From the NCBI GenBank assembly GCA_036389715.1, contig DASVWH010000013.1, positions 1 through 36,719 of the forward strand: a DNA stretch of 36,719 nt. Direction: 5' to 3'. The position numbers were made by a program, and so were the translations under genes. Below are positions 1-8,800 of the stretch, piece by piece. Under the pieces are notes generated by a model. It was given only the letters and a program-made list of their open reading frames with translations, did no database searches and was not told the origin of the DNA. Numbering within the stretch: the first letter of the stretch is position 1; every line of letters starts with the position of its first letter. This DNA comes from DASVWH01 sp036389715. GTDB taxonomy: Bacteria; Acidobacteriota; Blastocatellia; Pyrinomonadales; Pyrinomonadaceae.

Positions 1-121
1 TCGAAAGATTGACGGGGCTCCTCCTTTTCAGCCACCAGTAATCAACTATTCAAAGAGAATTCGATTCTGAGGGATGGACCAGTTTGAATTTTCAAGTCCT
101 CAAAGTTAGTGAAAATCGCAG

Positions 122-295
122 TCACCATGATGAAACTTCAATTATGAACAGTTTAATCAAGAGGAGGACCAAGAAGAGGAGGCTAGCTGCCCTGAAAACG
201 AATTGTTCGATCTCACTGAACCTGAGGTTACGTTTAGACACGGACTCTCCTCCTCGCTTTGCTTTATCTGCCAACTTAGAACTTGGCCTACCCAT
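122..295 (-). CDS. Small predicted single-pass membrane protein (57 aa)
   Basis: This reading frame is too short for usual cut-offs. It reads ATG to TGA and encodes 57 residues: a hydrophilic basic N-terminus (starting MGRPSSKLAD, many K/R), then a strongly hydrophobic stretch at about residues 32-52 (FVFRAASLLFLVLLLIKLF), ending in Trp. The shape fits a small inner-membrane protein with a cytoplasmic basic tail. It lies 51 bp downstream of fabG on the same strand, so it may be cotranscribed. GGGA lies 7 nt before the ATG and AAGGAGG about 16 nt before it, so the ribosome site is only fair. The region is less GC-rich than its neighbours. I do not recognise a family. The competing frame on the other strand (84-311) has a TTG start and no protein-like character. 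Confidence 0.45.
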   Translation of the reverse strand: MGRPSSKLADKAKRGGESVSKRNLRFSEIEQFVFRAASLLFLVLLLIKLFIIEVSSW

Positions 296-346
296 GATGT
301 CTTCCCTTTAGCCTCCTTCTAGTTAGGCTGCTGATTAGCGGATACG

Positions 347-1123
347 CTACATGGCGAGTCCGCCGTCAACCTGAATGACCTGGCCCGTGATATAGCGTGC
401 GTCTGCGGAAAGCATGAAGCAGGCGATGCGCGCGATCTCGTCGGCTTCGGCCAGGCGTCCGAGCGGCACTTGTTCGAGCAGCTTTGCCTTGTAGGCATCG
501 TCGAGCCCGGCCGTCATCTCCGTCGAGACCAGGCCGAGGGCGAGCGCGTTAACCGTCACCTTGCGGCTTGCGACCTCCTTGGCGAGCGCCTTCGTCAGGC
601 CGACCATTCCCGCTTTCGAGGCCGAGTAGTTTGATTGACCGGGCATCCCGACCAGACCGCTGACCGAAGTGATGTTCAAAACCGAGCCGCCTTCCTCCTG
701 CCTGAGCATGATCCGCAGGGCGGCCCGCGCGAAATTCCAGGCCCCCTTGAGATTCGTATCAATCACGGCGTCCCAGTCGGCCTCCTTCATTCGGAGGATG
801 ATATTATCCCTGACTATCCCGGCATTGTTGACCAAAAAATCCACTCTTCCAAAAGCCTCCCTGGTCTGCTTGACCATCTCGGCCGCGGCCTCTGTCTGCG
901 CCACGTCGCATTGCGTCGAGAGCGCGCGCACGCCCAGCGCTTCGATCTCGGCGCGCAGAGTTTCGGCCGCATCTGCGCTGTGCGCAAAATTAAAGGAGAT
1001 GTCCGCGCCGCGCCGCGCCAGCTCCAGTGCGATAGCGCGACCAATCCCGCGCGTTGCTCCGGTAACGATGGCCGCGCGGCCAGAGAAAGACTTAAATGAA
1101 TCGCTCAATAATGGATCGCTCAA
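347..1123 (-). CDS. fabG: 3-oxoacyl-ACP reductase (SDR family)
   Basis: Short-chain dehydrogenase/reductase of 258 aa, close to the usual FabG length. It would reduce 3-oxoacyl-ACP with NADPH in fatty-acid elongation in the cytosol. Visible motifs are the N-terminal cofactor loop TGATRGIG, the NNAG motif, the catalytic Ser in NITSVSG, and the Tyr/Lys pair in NYSASKAG. The C-terminal IQVDGGLAM is typical of FabG. The only in-frame start before the Rossmann fold is a TTG at 1123, preceded by GGAGG about 10 nt upstream. One oddity is that the usual Pro-Gly after VNA is Leu-Gly here (NALALGLVSTEM). FabG-like SDRs act on many substrates. The lack of other fab genes nearby leaves fatty acid, polyketide or PHA precursor roles open. 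Confidence 0.88.
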   Translation of the reverse strand: MSDPLLSDSFKSFSGRAAIVTGATRGIGRAIALELARRGADISFNFAHSADAAETLRAEIEALGVRALSTQCDVAQTEAAAEMVKQTREAFGRVDFLVNNAGIVRDNIILRMKEADWDAVIDTNLKGAWNFARAALRIMLRQEEGGSVLNITSVSGLVGMPGQSNYSASKAGMVGLTKALAKEVASRKVTVNALALGLVSTEMTAGLDDAYKAKLLEQVPLGRLAEADEIARIACFMLSADARYITGQVIQVDGGLAM

Positions 1124-1453
1124 TCCTCTTCATCCTCCGTTTGTCGGAAGGGCGCCGCCTGGGTTTCGCGCCGCGCCTCTCCCATCTGCTCTTGTAGCTC
1201 GACGTTCGACCTCACTGATGGCGAACCCGTTATTCCGGCGTTCAAACTTCGCTTACCTGCGGCCGCGCTCTTTATCCTCAAAGAGCGCCTTGCGTGCGGG
1301 CGACGAGTGCTTGTTCGTCCGGCTTGACATGCATGTGGAGCGTCGGATAGCTTGACGCTTTTCGTTTGTGGGGCGATGTAAAACGTTTCTCTTACGACAA
1401 GAATAAGACAGAGAACAATAAATCACAAGAAGTAAGATAGAGGGCAACCAGCA
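1124..1453. other. 330-bp fabG-serS intergenic region with a perfect hairpin
   Basis: This is the divergent spacer between fabG (-) and serS (+). I see no convincing gene in it. It holds a perfect 9-bp hairpin, GCGCTCTTT (1265-1273) and AAAGAGCGC (1280-1288) with a 6-nt loop. TTGACA (1324-1329) and TTGACG (1352-1357) point toward serS and could be -35 boxes, but neither has a good -10 at 16-18 nt. The last 70 bp before serS are AT-richer, as expected for a promoter and leader. Confidence 0.4.
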
Positions 1454-2749
1454 ATGCTTGAGCTGAGCTTCGTCAGAGACAACCCGGATAAAGTGCGTGC
1501 TGCCTTAGCGGCGCGTAACTTTCCGACCGATGCCCTGGATGCCTTTGCCGAGGCCGACGCCGAGCGCCGCCGCGTGATCGCCGAATCGGACAGGCTCAAT
1601 GCCGAGCGCAATACGGCCAGCCGCATCATCGGCTCGCTGATGAAAGAGGGTAAGCGCGAGGAGGCGGACGCGCGCCGCAGCGAAGTGGGCCAGTTGAAGG
1701 AGCGGATTGCGGGCCTGGACCAAGCGCGCGAAGAGGCCGAGCAACGGATGCGCGAGCTGCTTTCGACGCTCCCGAACATCCCGCACGAAAGTGTTCCGGT
1801 CGGCGCGGATGAGACGGCCAACGTGGAGGTTCGTCGCTGGGGCACGCCTCGCGTCTTCGATTTTGAGCCGCGCGACCACGTTGAGCTGGGGACGGCGCTG
1901 GGGATTCTGGACTTCGAGCGCGCGACCAGAATTGCGAGCGCGCGTTTCGCCATCCTCAACGGCGCGGGCGCGCATTTGAGCCGCGCCCTCATCAACTTCA
2001 TGCTCGACCTGCACACGCGCGAGCACGGCTACGCGGAGACGCTGCCGCCCTTTATCGTCAACGGCGATGCGCTTTTCGGGACGGCGCAGCTGCCGAAATT
2101 CGAGCAGGATTTGTTTAAGCTGACGGACGAGCGCGGGCTTTATTTGATTCCGACGGCCGAAGTCCCCGTCACGAATTACCATCGCGAAGAGATACTGGAT
2201 GCTTCCGCGCTGCCGCTCAAGATGGTCGCCTACACGCCCTGTTTTCGTTCCGAGGCCGGGAGCTACGGGCGTGACGTGCGCGGGTTGATTCGCCAGCACC
2301 AGTTTGAAAAGGTCGAGCTGGTCAAGCTCTCGCTGCCGGAAAATTCCTACGACGAGTTAGAGGCGCTGACGCATAATGCCGAGGCCGTGCTGCAAAGGCT
2401 CGGCCTGCCCTACAGGGTCATGACTCTCTCGACGGGCGACATCGGTTTCGGCCCGGCGAAGACCTATGACATAGAGGTCTGGCTGCCCTCGCAACAGACC
2501 TTCCGCGAAATCTCTTCCTGCTCGAACTACGAAGAGTTTCAGGCGCGGCGCGCGCAGATTCGCTTTCGCCGGGCGGGCGGCGCGAAGCCTGAATACGTGC
2601 ACACGCTCAACGGCTCGGGCCTCGCCGTCGGGCGCACCTGGATCGCCATCCTGGAAAACTACCAGCAGCCCGACGGCTCCATCATCATCCCCGAACCCCT
2701 GCGCCCGTACATGAACGGGATGGAAAAGATAGTGAGCAGTAAGCAGTGA
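1454..2749 (+). CDS. serS: Seryl-tRNA synthetase
   Basis: Class II aminoacyl-tRNA synthetase of 431 aa (usual length 420-430) that charges tRNA-Ser with serine in the cytosol. Residues 1-110 form the charged, Arg/Glu-rich coiled-coil arm that grips the tRNA. Motif 2 appears at about 262-286 as FRSEAGSYGRDVRGLIRQHQ followed by FEKVE, and motif 3 near 387-420 as GSGLAVGRTW with PEPLRPYM. The ATG at 1454 starts the standard N-terminus MLELSFVRDN. The C-terminus is unusual: the last codons (IVSSKQ) and the TGA stop lie inside a GTGAGCA/GTAAGCA repeat array, so the repeat has replaced or extended the native end. A serine tRNA gene (UGA) lies about 9 kb downstream. Confidence 0.97.
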   Translation: MLELSFVRDNPDKVRAALAARNFPTDALDAFAEADAERRRVIAESDRLNAERNTASRIIGSLMKEGKREEADARRSEVGQLKERIAGLDQAREEAEQRMRELLSTLPNIPHESVPVGADETANVEVRRWGTPRVFDFEPRDHVELGTALGILDFERATRIASARFAILNGAGAHLSRALINFMLDLHTREHGYAETLPPFIVNGDALFGTAQLPKFEQDLFKLTDERGLYLIPTAEVPVTNYHREEILDASALPLKMVAYTPCFRSEAGSYGRDVRGLIRQHQFEKVELVKLSLPENSYDELEALTHNAEAVLQRLGLPYRVMTLSTGDIGFGPAKTYDIEVWLPSQQTFREISSCSNYEEFQARRAQIRFRRAGGAKPEYVHTLNGSGLAVGRTWIAILENYQQPDGSIIIPEPLRPYMNGMEKIVSSKQ

Positions 2750-2868
2750 GCAGTAAGCAGTAAGCAGTAAAAGCGAGAAACCGCTTATCTTTCACCGCTC
2801 ACCTCTGTTCGCCTCTTCATTCGTTCACTGCTCACTGCTCACTGCTTACTGCTTACTCCTCACTGCTC
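2732..2868. repeat. Inverted heptamer arrays between serS and mnmA
   Basis: The left arm at 2732-2770 is five tandem heptamers GTGAGCA/GTAAGCA. The right arm at 2827-2868 is six copies of the reverse complement, ACTGCTC/ACTGCTT with one ACTCCTC. The arms can pair into a long stem between two convergent genes, so the unit may act as a bidirectional terminator. The left arm covers the serS stop codon and the right arm abuts the mnmA stop. The same family recurs at 22583-22659 and 24463-24560. Confidence 0.85.
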
Positions 2869-2869
2869 A

Positions 2870-3982
2870 CTACCTGCTCTTGACTATCCAGCCGCCGCCG
2901 ACCACTTCGTCTCCGCGGTAGAAGACGGTGGCCTGTCCGGGGGTGATGGCGCGCTGCGGTTCGTCGAAGACGATGCGGGCGCGGTTGTGCTCAAGGGGTG
3001 AGATGGTCGCGGGCGCGGGCGCGTGGCGATAGCGGACGCGGACCTCGGCGCGCACGGGCCGTGCCGGTTCGTCGAAGGCGACCCAGTTAACGCCCGCCGC
3101 CGTAAACTCGATGGCTTGCAGCTCTTCCTGCTCGCCGACTATGACACGATTCCGCGCGGCGTCAATCGAGACGACGTAGAGCGGACGCTCGCTGGTCAGG
3201 CCGATGCCGCGGCGCTGGCCGATAGTGTAGCGGTGAATGCCCTGATGCAAGCCGAGCACCTCGCCGCGCGTGTTGACGATCTGGCCCTCGCCGGGCAAGC
3301 GTGCCGTTTCGTCTTCGGCCTCCAGGTAGCGGTCTATGAAGCCCGCGTAGTCACCGTCGGGGACGAAGCATATCTCCTGCGATTCGGCCTTTTCGGCGAT
3401 GGCCAGGCCGTGCCCGCGCGCCACGTCACGCACCTCCGGCTTCGACATCTCGCCGAGCGGAAACATCGAGCGCGAGAGCTGCGCCTGCGTCAATTCCCAG
3501 AGAAAGTAGGACTGGTCCTTTTGCAGGTTGCGCCCGCGAAAGAGCCTGTAGCGATGAGCCTGCGCGTCGTGCTCGACACGCGCATAGTGGCCCGTCGCAA
3601 CATAGTCGCAGCCGAGGCTCGCGGCCAGGCGGTCGAGCGAAGCGAACTTCAAACGGCTGTTGCAGGCGACGCAGGGAATCGGCGTCTCGCCGTTGAGATA
3701 GCTGCTGACGAAAGGCTGGACCACGTCGCGCTCGAAATCGCTTTCGAGGTTCAGGACGTAGAACGGAAAGCCCAGCTCTTCGGCGACCCGGCGCGCGTCG
3801 TAAACATCGTCGAGCGAGCAGCAGCGCGACGGCAGCGCTTCGCCGTGCTCGTCCACGTTGATGCCGCGCCGCTGGTTCCACAACTGCATAGAGAAGCCGA
3901 CCAGGTCGTGCCCCTCCGCCTTCAGGATGGCGGCCGCCGCGCTCGAATCCACGCCGCCGCTCATTGCCACTGCAATCTTCAT
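2870..3982 (-). CDS. mnmA: tRNA 2-thiouridylase MnmA
   Basis: This 370-aa ATP-dependent sulfurtransferase makes the 2-thio group of the wobble uridine in tRNA-Lys, -Glu and -Gln. The N-terminal PP-loop is SGGVDSS at residues 8-14. The catalytic cysteines are visible: Cys107 in PCVACNSRLKF and Cys205 in SQEICFVPDG, with ATGHYAR at 129-135. The C-terminal third has the usual β-barrel signatures (HRYTIGQRRGIG and ITPGQATVFY). Length and start (MKIAVAMSGG) match the family. It converges on serS across a repeat hairpin. A different repeat family, GGTCAAT, begins just upstream of its start, so the leader region is repeat-derived. Confidence 0.96.
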   Translation of the reverse strand: MKIAVAMSGGVDSSAAAAILKAEGHDLVGFSMQLWNQRRGINVDEHGEALPSRCCSLDDVYDARRVAEELGFPFYVLNLESDFERDVVQPFVSSYLNGETPIPCVACNSRLKFASLDRLAASLGCDYVATGHYARVEHDAQAHRYRLFRGRNLQKDQSYFLWELTQAQLSRSMFPLGEMSKPEVRDVARGHGLAIAEKAESQEICFVPDGDYAGFIDRYLEAEDETARLPGEGQIVNTRGEVLGLHQGIHRYTIGQRRGIGLTSERPLYVVSIDAARNRVIVGEQEELQAIEFTAAGVNWVAFDEPARPVRAEVRVRYRHAPAPATISPLEHNRARIVFDEPQRAITPGQATVFYRGDEVVGGGWIVKSR

Positions 3983-3986
3983 AGCT

Positions 3987-4055
3987 GGTCAACGGTCAAT
4001 GTTCAATGGTCAATGGACAGACCGTTTTTCTCCCGGCCATTGACCATTGACTATT
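3987..4055. repeat. GGTCAAT heptamer inverted repeat upstream of mnmA
   Basis: Four tandem heptamers (GGTCAAC, GGTCAAT, GTTCAAT, GGTCAAT) at 3987-4014 face an inverted arm, CCATTGACCATTGACTATT, at 4037-4055. The design matches the GTGAGCA arrays but the heptamer is different. It lies just upstream of the mnmA start codon. Confidence 0.75.
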
Positions 4056-4254
4056 TACATCCCTCTTGTTTGCCGCCCCTTTGCGGCGAATGTTAAGATG
4101 CTCACCTGTTACCAAAACGGACTAAAAGAGAAACACATAAGGATACCTCAAAGGCGGAGCACACGTCAGCCCGCCGGGGCGGCTCGAAAGTCTTGGGCGG
4201 ACTAACAGTTAAACCCTGCACTCTGAACCTTGAACCCTTGAGCTTATAAAGACC

Positions 4255-5061
4255 ATGCCCGAAAGAGCCATCGAAGAATACAGAGTAACGGACGAGCCTT
4301 ATTACCTGCCGGTCGCGCGCGAAGTCGAATTGTTCGAGGCGGCGCACGCCGCGCACCTGCCCGTGATGTTGAAGGGACCGACGGGCAGCGGCAAGACTCG
4401 CTTCGTCGAGCACATGGCCTGGCGGCTGGAGCGCCCCTTGATTACGGTCGCCTGTCACGAAGACCTCTCGGCCACGGACCTGGTCGGGCGCTTCCTCCTC
4501 GAAGGCGAAGAGACCGTCTGGCACGACGGGCCGCTGACGGCAGCCGTGCGCAACGGCGCGATCTGTTACCTGGACGAAGTGGTCGAAGCGCGCAAGGATA
4601 CGGTCGTCATCATTCACCCTTTGACGGACGACCGCCGCCGCCTGCCGATTGAGAAGCGCGGGACAGTGCTCGATGCCCCGCCCGATTTCATGCTCGTGGT
4701 CTCCTACAATCCCGGCTATCAATCAATCCTCAAGGACCTTAAACAATCAACGCGCCAGCGGTTCGTCGCGCTCGAATTCGACTACCCGCCGCCGGAGCTG
4801 GAAGTGGAGATCGTCGCACGCGAGGGCGGCGTGGACGAAGCGACGGCGCGCGACCTGGTCCTGATCGGGCAGAAGGTTAGAAACCTGCGCGGGCACGGCC
4901 TCGAAGAGGGTGTCTCGACGCGTCTCCTGATCTACGCCGCACAGATGATCGCGCGCGGCATTCCGCCTCTCTCCGCCGCAGACGTTGCGCTCTGCTCGCC
5001 CGTCACGGACGACCGCGAATTGCAGCGCAGCATCCGTGAAATCGTCACGACCGTCATTTAA
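4255..5061 (+). CDS. CbbQ/NirQ/NorQ-type AAA+ ATPase
   Basis: MoxR-class AAA+ ATPase of 268 aa, the normal size for CbbQ/NorQ. Walker A is GPTGSGKT at residues 41-48 and Walker B is ICYLDEV at 103-109 (Asp107, Glu108). It is followed by the sensor segment VVSYNPGYQS and the CbbQ C-terminal region. Family members form hexameric rings and work with a VWA partner (CbbO/NorD) to remodel or activate a metalloenzyme. Such a partner lies 0.75 kb downstream. The usual clients (Rubisco, nitric-oxide reductase) are not in this window, so the client is unknown. The ATG at 4255 has no strong ribosome site. The family call is firm. Confidence 0.9.
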   Translation: MPERAIEEYRVTDEPYYLPVAREVELFEAAHAAHLPVMLKGPTGSGKTRFVEHMAWRLERPLITVACHEDLSATDLVGRFLLEGEETVWHDGPLTAAVRNGAICYLDEVVEARKDTVVIIHPLTDDRRRLPIEKRGTVLDAPPDFMLVVSYNPGYQSILKDLKQSTRQRFVALEFDYPPPELEVEIVAREGGVDEATARDLVLIGQKVRNLRGHGLEEGVSTRLLIYAAQMIARGIPPLSAADVALCSPVTDDRELQRSIREIVTTVI

Positions 5062-5141
5062 GGCATCGCGCCCGGCCTCTCAAGGTCAATCCCTGTCGAG
5101 CGGCGGCGAACCGGAACGGGAGGGCTTTAGAAAAAGAGAGG

Positions 5142-5774
5142 ATGCCTTTGATAATTCTGACGGTGCTCATCATCGGCTCGGCGGCGCTCGATGTGCTCGC
5201 AGAGTATCAGGGCTCGCGCCGCGGCGTCTATCTCTTCAAGCCCCTGACCGTGGCGCTGATTATCCTCGTCGCGCTGCAAGCTAAAAATCCTGTCCCCCCC
5301 TTCTACCGGCAGATGATTATCGCGGGGCTGCTGTGTTCGCTCGTGGGCGATATTTTCCTGATGCTGCCGTCGGACCGTTTCATCCCCGGGCTCCTGAGTT
5401 TCCTGTTGGCGCATCTCTTCTACATCGCGGCCTTTGCGTTCGCGGCGAGGCCCGCTTTCGTCGTCTGGAGCCTCATTCCTTTCCTGCTTTACGGCGGACT
5501 GATGCTCTGCGTGCTCTGGCGCGGGCTGGGAAAGATGCGAGCGCCCTTGGTGATTTACCTGCTGGCGATTCTGTTGATGGGCTGGGCGGCTGTCAGCCGC
5601 TGGCTCGCGGCGGAGCAGGGCGGGAGCCTGGCGGCCATGCTCGGCGCGCTCTGCTTCATCGCCTCGGATTCCGTGCTGGCCGTTGATAGGTTCAGAGGCC
5701 ATTTCCGCAGCGCGCAGTTCTGGATTCTCACAACCTACTTCACGGCGCAGTGGCTGATTGCTCTTTCGACCTGA
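5142..5774 (+). CDS. YhhN/TMEM86 family membrane protein
   Basis: Very hydrophobic protein of 210 aa with about seven or eight membrane segments. The motif region QMIIAGLLCSLVGDIFLML and the later LCFIASDSVLAVDRF contain the conserved Asp positions of the YhhN/TMEM86 family. The mammalian members are lysoplasmalogenases that cleave the vinyl-ether bond of lysoplasmalogens, and bacterial members are mostly uncharacterised. The gene sits 80 bp after the CbbQ-type ATPase and 43 bp before its VWA partner, so the three are probably one transcript. The ATG at 5142 has a purine-rich AGAGAGG directly before it, closer than ideal. Confidence 0.85.
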   Translation: MPLIILTVLIIGSAALDVLAEYQGSRRGVYLFKPLTVALIILVALQAKNPVPPFYRQMIIAGLLCSLVGDIFLMLPSDRFIPGLLSFLLAHLFYIAAFAFAARPAFVVWSLIPFLLYGGLMLCVLWRGLGKMRAPLVIYLLAILLMGWAAVSRWLAAEQGGSLAAMLGALCFIASDSVLAVDRFRGHFRSAQFWILTTYFTAQWLIALST

Positions 5775-5817
5775 ATTTTCTAAGCTGGCTGATGGAATCC
5801 AACCCCGGAAGTGAAGT

Positions 5818-8800
5818 ATGAGCGGTCAGGACAAGTTCGATGCGGAGGACGCGAAGAGGGACGACGCGCCGCCGCTGGAAGAAGAGATACGCGAGCGCCT
5901 GCGCTCTATCAAGAGCGTGACGGAGCGACGGACGATTGCCGGGCTGGCGCGCGAGCTGGGCTCTTTGCCGGGCGACCGCGCGCGCGCCGCGCTGGAGACG
6001 AGCGCCTCGATTGCGGGCGTCTCCCTGCGTGCGAGCATAGAGTTTCTGCGCGCCGCGCCCGCCGCCGCGCGCGTGCTCGAAGCGACGGAGCTGCGGGCCT
6101 GGGGCGAGATGGGCAGGCGGCTGGCGATGGGCGACGTGGAGACGGCCGTCAGCTTCTACGCGGCGGGCGTCGAGGAGCTCAATCAAGTCGCGCGAGAAAC
6201 GCGCCCGCTCGTCTTTCAAGTCTGCACGCGGCAGATGACGCTCTCCAGCTCCGTCGCCATCGAGACGTTCCGCCGCGCGCCGCTCCTGGCCGCCTACGTG
6301 ACGGACGCCGCGCTGCTGCGCTCGATCTTTGAAGTCGCGGCGGAGATTTCCAAGCGTTCGGCCAAACACAGCGCGGATTTCCTCAACGCGACGCCGCAGG
6401 TCGTCAGGCGCTTGCGCGATTTCGGCGCGGACTCGACGCGCATCGCCAGCGCCGCCGTCACCCTCGCCTCCTCGTTCGCGGCCCGCGCGGGCGGCATCGC
6501 GGCCGATGCCTGGATAACGCTCCCGGCGGCGCTGGCAAACCAGAAGCCGGAGCATGCGCTGGCGCTGCTGCGACAGGCCGGAGAGTTTCTGGAGCGGGGC
6601 GGCGGCGCGGCCCTTCACGTCCTGACGGCGGGCGGCGAAGCGTTGCGCACAGTGCCCGACGCCTTCGACGCCTGGGTCGGGCTGCTCTGGGTCGTCGCCG
6701 CGCACGGTAACGCTAACCTCGTGGCCTTCGTCCGCTCCGGCCCGACTTTCTTTCAGACTCTGACTACCGAGACCGATCACCGTCTCGCCCTGGAGCTTTC
6801 GCTGCGCGTCATCGCCGTCACGAGGGAGGTCGCGGAGGTGGACGGAGAAGCCGCGCTCGCCTGCTTTCGTTCGAGCCCGAAGGCGCTGCGCACGGTCAGC
6901 ATCGAACAGTTCGAGCAATGGGCGCGCGAAGGGATGTCGGCGGCGACGGACGCGCGGGCGCGGCGCAGCTATTACGCGCTGGAGACGCGCCGGAGCAGTG
7001 ACGCGCTGCACGCAGGGGGCTCCGGGCTCTCGCTGGAAAAGGTTCAGCACCTGTTGCAGCTCTACGTCGAGGGCCTGACCGGGCGCTCGGTCGAGATTGC
7101 GCCGCTCGCAGCCGTCCCAGCCGAAGCGCGCATCAACGACGGTCGAACCATTCACCTGCCCTCACTGGTCGCCGAATTCGGCGACGAGCACCTCGATTTT
7201 CGTCTCTACAAAGTGCTCGCCGCACACGCCGCCGGGCAGATTGAGTTCGGCACTCACGAGCGCGACACTTCGGACCTGCACGCCGCACACGCTTCGATTG
7301 CGGAGCTTTACGCGCCGGAGAACGCCGACGCGCTCGACGCCTTCGCGCTCGACGGCTACATCAACGAGATGGAGAAGGGCGAGCGTGCGCTCTCCGCTGA
7401 AGAGGAAGCGGCGCTGGCGGCGCGAACAGAGCGCCATCTTCCGCCCGGTTCGGATTACAGGGCCGTGCTCGGGCTGTTTCCGAAGAAGGCACTGGCGACG
7501 CGTATCTTCGGCACGCTCGAAAATTGTCGCATTGACGGGCGGCTGCGCCGTGCCTATCGCGGGCTGACGCGCGACCTCGATTGGACGCGCGCACACCTGC
7601 GCGCCGGGCGTCCGCGCATCATTGACCTACCGGCCGCGCTCGTGCCCTTCGAGCTGCTCTTTCAGATTACGCTCTGCGGCGGGGCGCTCGACGATTCGCG
7701 GAATTTTTACGGCCAGGTCGTCTCCGAGCTTGAAGGCATCGTCGTTGATTATCTAGGAGGCCCGGCCGCGGCGGTCGCCGATACACTGATGGCGACGGGG
7801 CGCGTCTACTCGCTCTTTCAATCGGTCACGCCGGACCAGAGCGAGCAGCAGGCGCAGATCGAAGCCGAGTCGGAGACGAACGAAGAGAGCAGCTCCGCGT
7901 TTGAATCGCGGACGGCCGAGAGCGTTCCCGAAAGGAAGCCGCGGCAGACGGATGCGCGCGAGCTTTTCAACGCCTGGAACAGCCTTGAGCCCGACGGCGA
8001 GCCCGACGACCTGGACGGAGCGGAAGCCTGGGCGCAGGGCGAGATTCCGGAACAGGGATTGGAGCAGGGCGAGGTCGCCTACAACTACGACGAGTGGGAC
8101 AGGGACCTCTCGGATCACAGGCTCGGCTGGTGTCGCGTCATCGAGAAGCGCGTCAGGCGCGGCGACCGTGCCTTCGTCGAAGGCACGCGCGAGCGGCACA
8201 AGGGCGTCATCTCCTCAATCCGTCACCAGTTTCAACTCCTGAAGCCGGAGAACCTGCTGCGCGTCGCCAACGAGCTCGACGGCGAAGATTATGACCTGAG
8301 CGCAGTGATTGATTACATCATTGACCGGCGCGCCGACGGGCAGCAGTCTGAGCGGCTTTACACGAAGCGCCTGCGCCGCCAGCGCGATGTCGCCGTCTCG
8401 TTTCTGCTCGACCAGTCTTCTTCGACCGCGCGCACCATCGGCCGCCACCCCTTGCAACCTTACACGCATCCCGGCCGCCGTATCATCGAGATTGAAAAGG
8501 AGGGGCTCGTCCTGATGAGCGAGGCGCTCGAAGCCGTCGGCGATGTCTATTCGATCAACGGCTTCACGTCCGAAGGGCGGCGCAACGTCAAGTTTTACAT
8601 CGTCAAGGATTTCGACGAGCGTTATTCCGAAGAGGTCGAGCGGCGCATCGGCGGCATTACCTACCAGAACAACACGCGGCTGGGCGCTGCGATTCGTCAT
8701 GCGGCGGCGCGCCTGGCGCGGCAGGAAGCGCGCACGCGCCTCCTGATTGTGCTTTCCGACGGACGCCCCTACGATCACGACTACGGCGATGCGCGCTACG

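Noticed and set aside
84..311. 75-codon plus-strand frame at the left edge
   Set aside because: It needs a TTG start without a ribosome site, its composition is not protein-like, and it runs opposite a more convincing small membrane ORF on the other strand.
134..320. Acidic plus-strand frame (NYEQFNQEED and later LFDLTEPEV) that could be a gene remnant
   Set aside because: It has stops directly upstream, no start, and no recognisable family, and it overlaps the opposite small ORF.
5740..7155. 471-codon open frame antisense to the VWA gene
   Set aside because: It is an Arg/Gln-rich shadow of the GC-rich sense gene, with no ribosome site or domain.
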